A program made the position numbers and the translations under genes. A stretch of DNA of 7,299 nucleotides from CAZBZG01 sp964496245 (GTDB lineage Bacteria > Planctomycetota > SZUA-567), in NCBI GenBank assembly GCA_964496245.1, contig CAZBZG010000242.1:1-7299 (forward strand). The letters run 5' to 3'. The notes under the pieces were generated by a model, which had not been told where the DNA came from, searched no databases, and was given only the letters and a program-made list of their open reading frames with translations. Of this stretch, positions 5,984-7,299 are shown piece after piece. Position 1 is the stretch's first letter. Every line of letters starts with the position of its first letter.

Positions 5984-6715
5984 ATGCGCGAAGAGGCGGA
6001 TAGAATGGAGTGTCCTTCCGACGAAGCCGCGGCCGCCCCCCTGAATGCTTCCGTCTTCATTCCCCTCATCCTGGGCTGCGCCTTCACAGGCGTGGCCGTG
6101 TTCATGGCCTATTCTTTCATGCGGCGGGAGAAGGCGAGCGAAATGCGCGCACTGTCCGAGCAGGCCCGTGTGGCGCTGCGCGAAAGCCTGGAGGCCATGA
6201 AGCAGCGGGACTATACGTCTGCCGAGGCTGCGGGGAACCGGGCCGTGCGGCTGGCGGAGCGGGTGCATACGGAAGGCAGGACACCGGACGTGGAACTGCT
6301 GGCCACGGCCTATCTGTTTCGCGGCGAATCCCGCGCCGGGCTTCCCACCACCGAGAAGTTGAAACGGGCGGTGGAGGACTATACGAAGTGCGTCGAGCTG
6401 AACCCTTCCGATGAGGATCGTTTCCTGGCCTACTACGGACGCGGACAGGTTCGTTTCCGTCTGGGCCGGGCGGAAGAAGCGGAGGCGGACTTCACGCAGG
6501 CGCTGAAGATCAACGCCTACTCCGTCCACGTCTACGGTGCGCGAGCGCAAGCGCGCCGGCGACTCGGGAACGGCGAAGGCGCCAAAGCCGACGAGCGCCG
6601 TGTCCAAGAGCTGGGCGGTTCCATGCGACCCAAGGAGCCATCCGAACCGTCCGATTCGCCTGCGCCTCCTGCCGCAGGTCAGGGCAAAGCGCTATCCCCC
6701 GCCGCGGACGAATAG
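5984..6715 (+). CDS. Single-pass membrane-anchored TPR protein
   Basis: The 243-residue protein has a short acidic N-terminus and one transmembrane helix at about 23-46 (VFIPLILGCAFTGVAVFMAY), followed by RRE. It then has a helical soluble part with TPR units: an imperfect one at about 58-92, clearer ones at 105-140 (AVEDYTKCVELNPSD) and 147-180 (YYGRGQVRFRLGRAEEAEADFTQALKINAYS), and a partial one at 181-210. Residues 214-243 are a Pro/Ser-rich tail. TPRs mediate protein-protein contact; no enzymatic motif is visible and the partner is unknown. Two starts are possible: ATG 5984 with GAGG nine bases before it, and ATG 6005 with GAGG eight bases before it. The first is chosen because it is closer to the promoter. 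Topology of the soluble part is uncertain, since acidic residues precede the helix and Arg-Arg follows it, which leans towards a cytoplasmic C-terminus. Confidence 0.85.
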   Translation: MREEADRMECPSDEAAAAPLNASVFIPLILGCAFTGVAVFMAYSFMRREKASEMRALSEQARVALRESLEAMKQRDYTSAEAAGNRAVRLAERVHTEGRTPDVELLATAYLFRGESRAGLPTTEKLKRAVEDYTKCVELNPSDEDRFLAYYGRGQVRFRLGRAEEAEADFTQALKINAYSVHVYGARAQARRRLGNGEGAKADERRVQELGGSMRPKEPSEPSDSPAPPAAGQGKALSPAADE

Positions 6716-6732
6716 GACAGAAGTCTCTGTCC
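6715..6732 (+). terminator. Hairpin at the TPR stop codon, possible terminator
   Basis: A perfect seven-base stem, GGACAGA (6715-6721) and TCTGTCC (6726-6732), with loop AGTC begins at the last base of the stop codon. No real U-tract follows, only a pyrimidine-rich stretch at about 6738-6766. It is therefore a weak candidate for intrinsic termination and may instead stabilise the 3' end. Confidence 0.35.
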
Positions 6733-6828
6733 GATAATCCCTTCCCGTTTCTTCATTCCCGCTCCCTTTGACGCGCTCCACGCGAAAGGAACGGCGCGTC
6801 CCCCTGCAAGTAACGGGTGAGAGGCGGC

Positions 6829-6888
6829 ATGGAACGAGGAGCGCCCGGAGAGCGACGCGCTGGGTCGCAGACAAAGGAGACGCCATGA
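6829..6888 (+). CDS. Possible 19-codon leader ORF
   Basis: An ATG at 6829, with GAGG four bases upstream, opens a 19-residue frame (MERGAPGERRAGSQTKETP). Its TGA overlaps the ATG of the following gene as ATGA. The Shine-Dalgarno of the next gene lies inside it. The arrangement would fit translational coupling or a regulatory upstream ORF, but an ORF this short can arise by chance and nothing shows it is translated. Confidence 0.2.
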   Translation: MERGAPGERRAGSQTKETP

Positions 6889-7299
6889 GGTTGCGAACGA
6901 GCCTGATCGTGGTGACCTTCTGCATGGCCGCTGGCCTGGGGAGGGCAGGAGAGGACCTCAAGATGCTCAAAGCGGACCTGCTCTCGCTCAAGTTGCGCGT
7001 GATGCCTCTGTCGCGCGAGCAGATGGCACCCGCCGGGGCTGAGTCCGGCCCTGAGCGGGAGGGCGGTATCGCCCGTCCGGATCCGCAGCCGCTGTTTTCT
7101 GTCCAGCCGGAGGGTGTGTCGCTGGGATGCGTCGGGCAAACGGTTGTGCCTGCCTCAGGGGAAAGACTTCCCGCCTGGCTGGCGGGTGTGGATCAGAATG
7201 CCCTCTTCGTCCTGTGGGACCGCGCGTGGGGAGCCCTGCAGGAGGGGACGCGTCCGCTGTGCTCCCCGCCGGCCGGCGCCAAGAGCGAAGGTGATCAGC
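6885..7299 (+). CDS. Unrecognised exported protein, N-terminal part (runs off the window)
   Basis: The frame is open from the ATG at 6885 to the window end (138 residues seen, no stop), so the true length is unknown. AAGGAG at 6874-6879, five bases before the ATG, is a good ribosome-binding site. Residues 1-22 form a typical signal peptide: MRLR, hydrophobic TSLIVVTFCMAAGLG, then a likely cleavage after GRAG or nearby. A short amphipathic helix follows (EDLKMLKADLLSLKLRVM, 23-40), then a Pro/Gly/Glu-rich linker (47-70) and a region with scattered Trp (WLAGVDQNALFVLWDRAWGAL, about 98-118). I do not recognise a family. It follows the TPR gene on the same strand after a gap of about 170 bases containing a hairpin. 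A TTGACG at 6768-6773 has no matching -10 at 17 bases. It may belong to an envelope function with its neighbour, but that is only by position. Confidence 0.65.
   Translation, partial: MRLRTSLIVVTFCMAAGLGRAGEDLKMLKADLLSLKLRVMPLSREQMAPAGAESGPEREGGIARPDPQPLFSVQPEGVSLGCVGQTVVPASGERLPAWLAGVDQNALFVLWDRAWGALQEGTRPLCSPPAGAKSEGDQ

Noticed and set aside
6768..6796. TTGACG at 6768 as a promoter for the exported-protein gene
   Set aside because: The sequence 16-18 bases downstream is GC-rich with no -10-like hexamer. Only the -35 half is present.

Overview
The window is GC-rich bacterial chromosomal DNA with tightly packed genes. It has GTG and TTG starts, two GTG codons that overlap the preceding stop as GTGA, and a diverged palindromic intergenic repeat. 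Nothing seen is plasmid-, phage- or IS-encoded. Lineage cannot be fixed from the sequence. The CAGGC..GCCTG repeat style, the Pro-rich exported protein and the mixed operon loosely suggest a member of the Planctomycetes/Verrucomicrobia/Kiritimatiellota/Hydrogenedentes type, and that is only a guess.

Layout. (1) 62-1441, minus strand: a predicted exported protein or lipoprotein whose middle resembles the ADP-ribosylglycohydrolase (DraG) fold but lacks the usual catalytic motifs, followed by a Pro/Ala-rich tail of about 130 residues. (2) 1442-1804: a gene-free divergent intergenic region. Its core (about 1471-1645) is an imperfect inverted repeat made of two diverged opposed copies of one unit. 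(3) 1805-5841, plus strand: a probable four-gene operon of a LOG-like Rossmann nucleotide-binding protein, histidinol dehydrogenase (hisD), histidinol-phosphate aminotransferase (hisC) and a DUF368/PopT-type undecaprenyl-phosphate translocase. (4) 5912-6715: a sigma70-like promoter driving a single-pass membrane protein with TPR repeats, followed by a hairpin. (5) 6885-7299: the N-terminal part of an unrecognised exported protein that runs off the window, with a possible 19-codon leader ORF overlapping its start.

How the genes work together. HisC and HisD catalyse the transamination step and the last two oxidations of histidine synthesis. They sit with a possible nucleotide-monophosphate hydrolase and with a membrane protein that recycles the cell-envelope lipid carrier. 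The last link is by position only. The start choices matter: hisC probably begins at the TTG at 3749, which has a strong Shine-Dalgarno, and not at the GTG that overlaps hisD. The LOG-like gene begins at 1805 and not at the upstream GTG at 1781.

The most noteworthy items are the exported, apparently catalytically degenerate DraG-like protein, the nested palindromic element only 30 nt from its start codon, and the popT gene translationally linked to hisDC.
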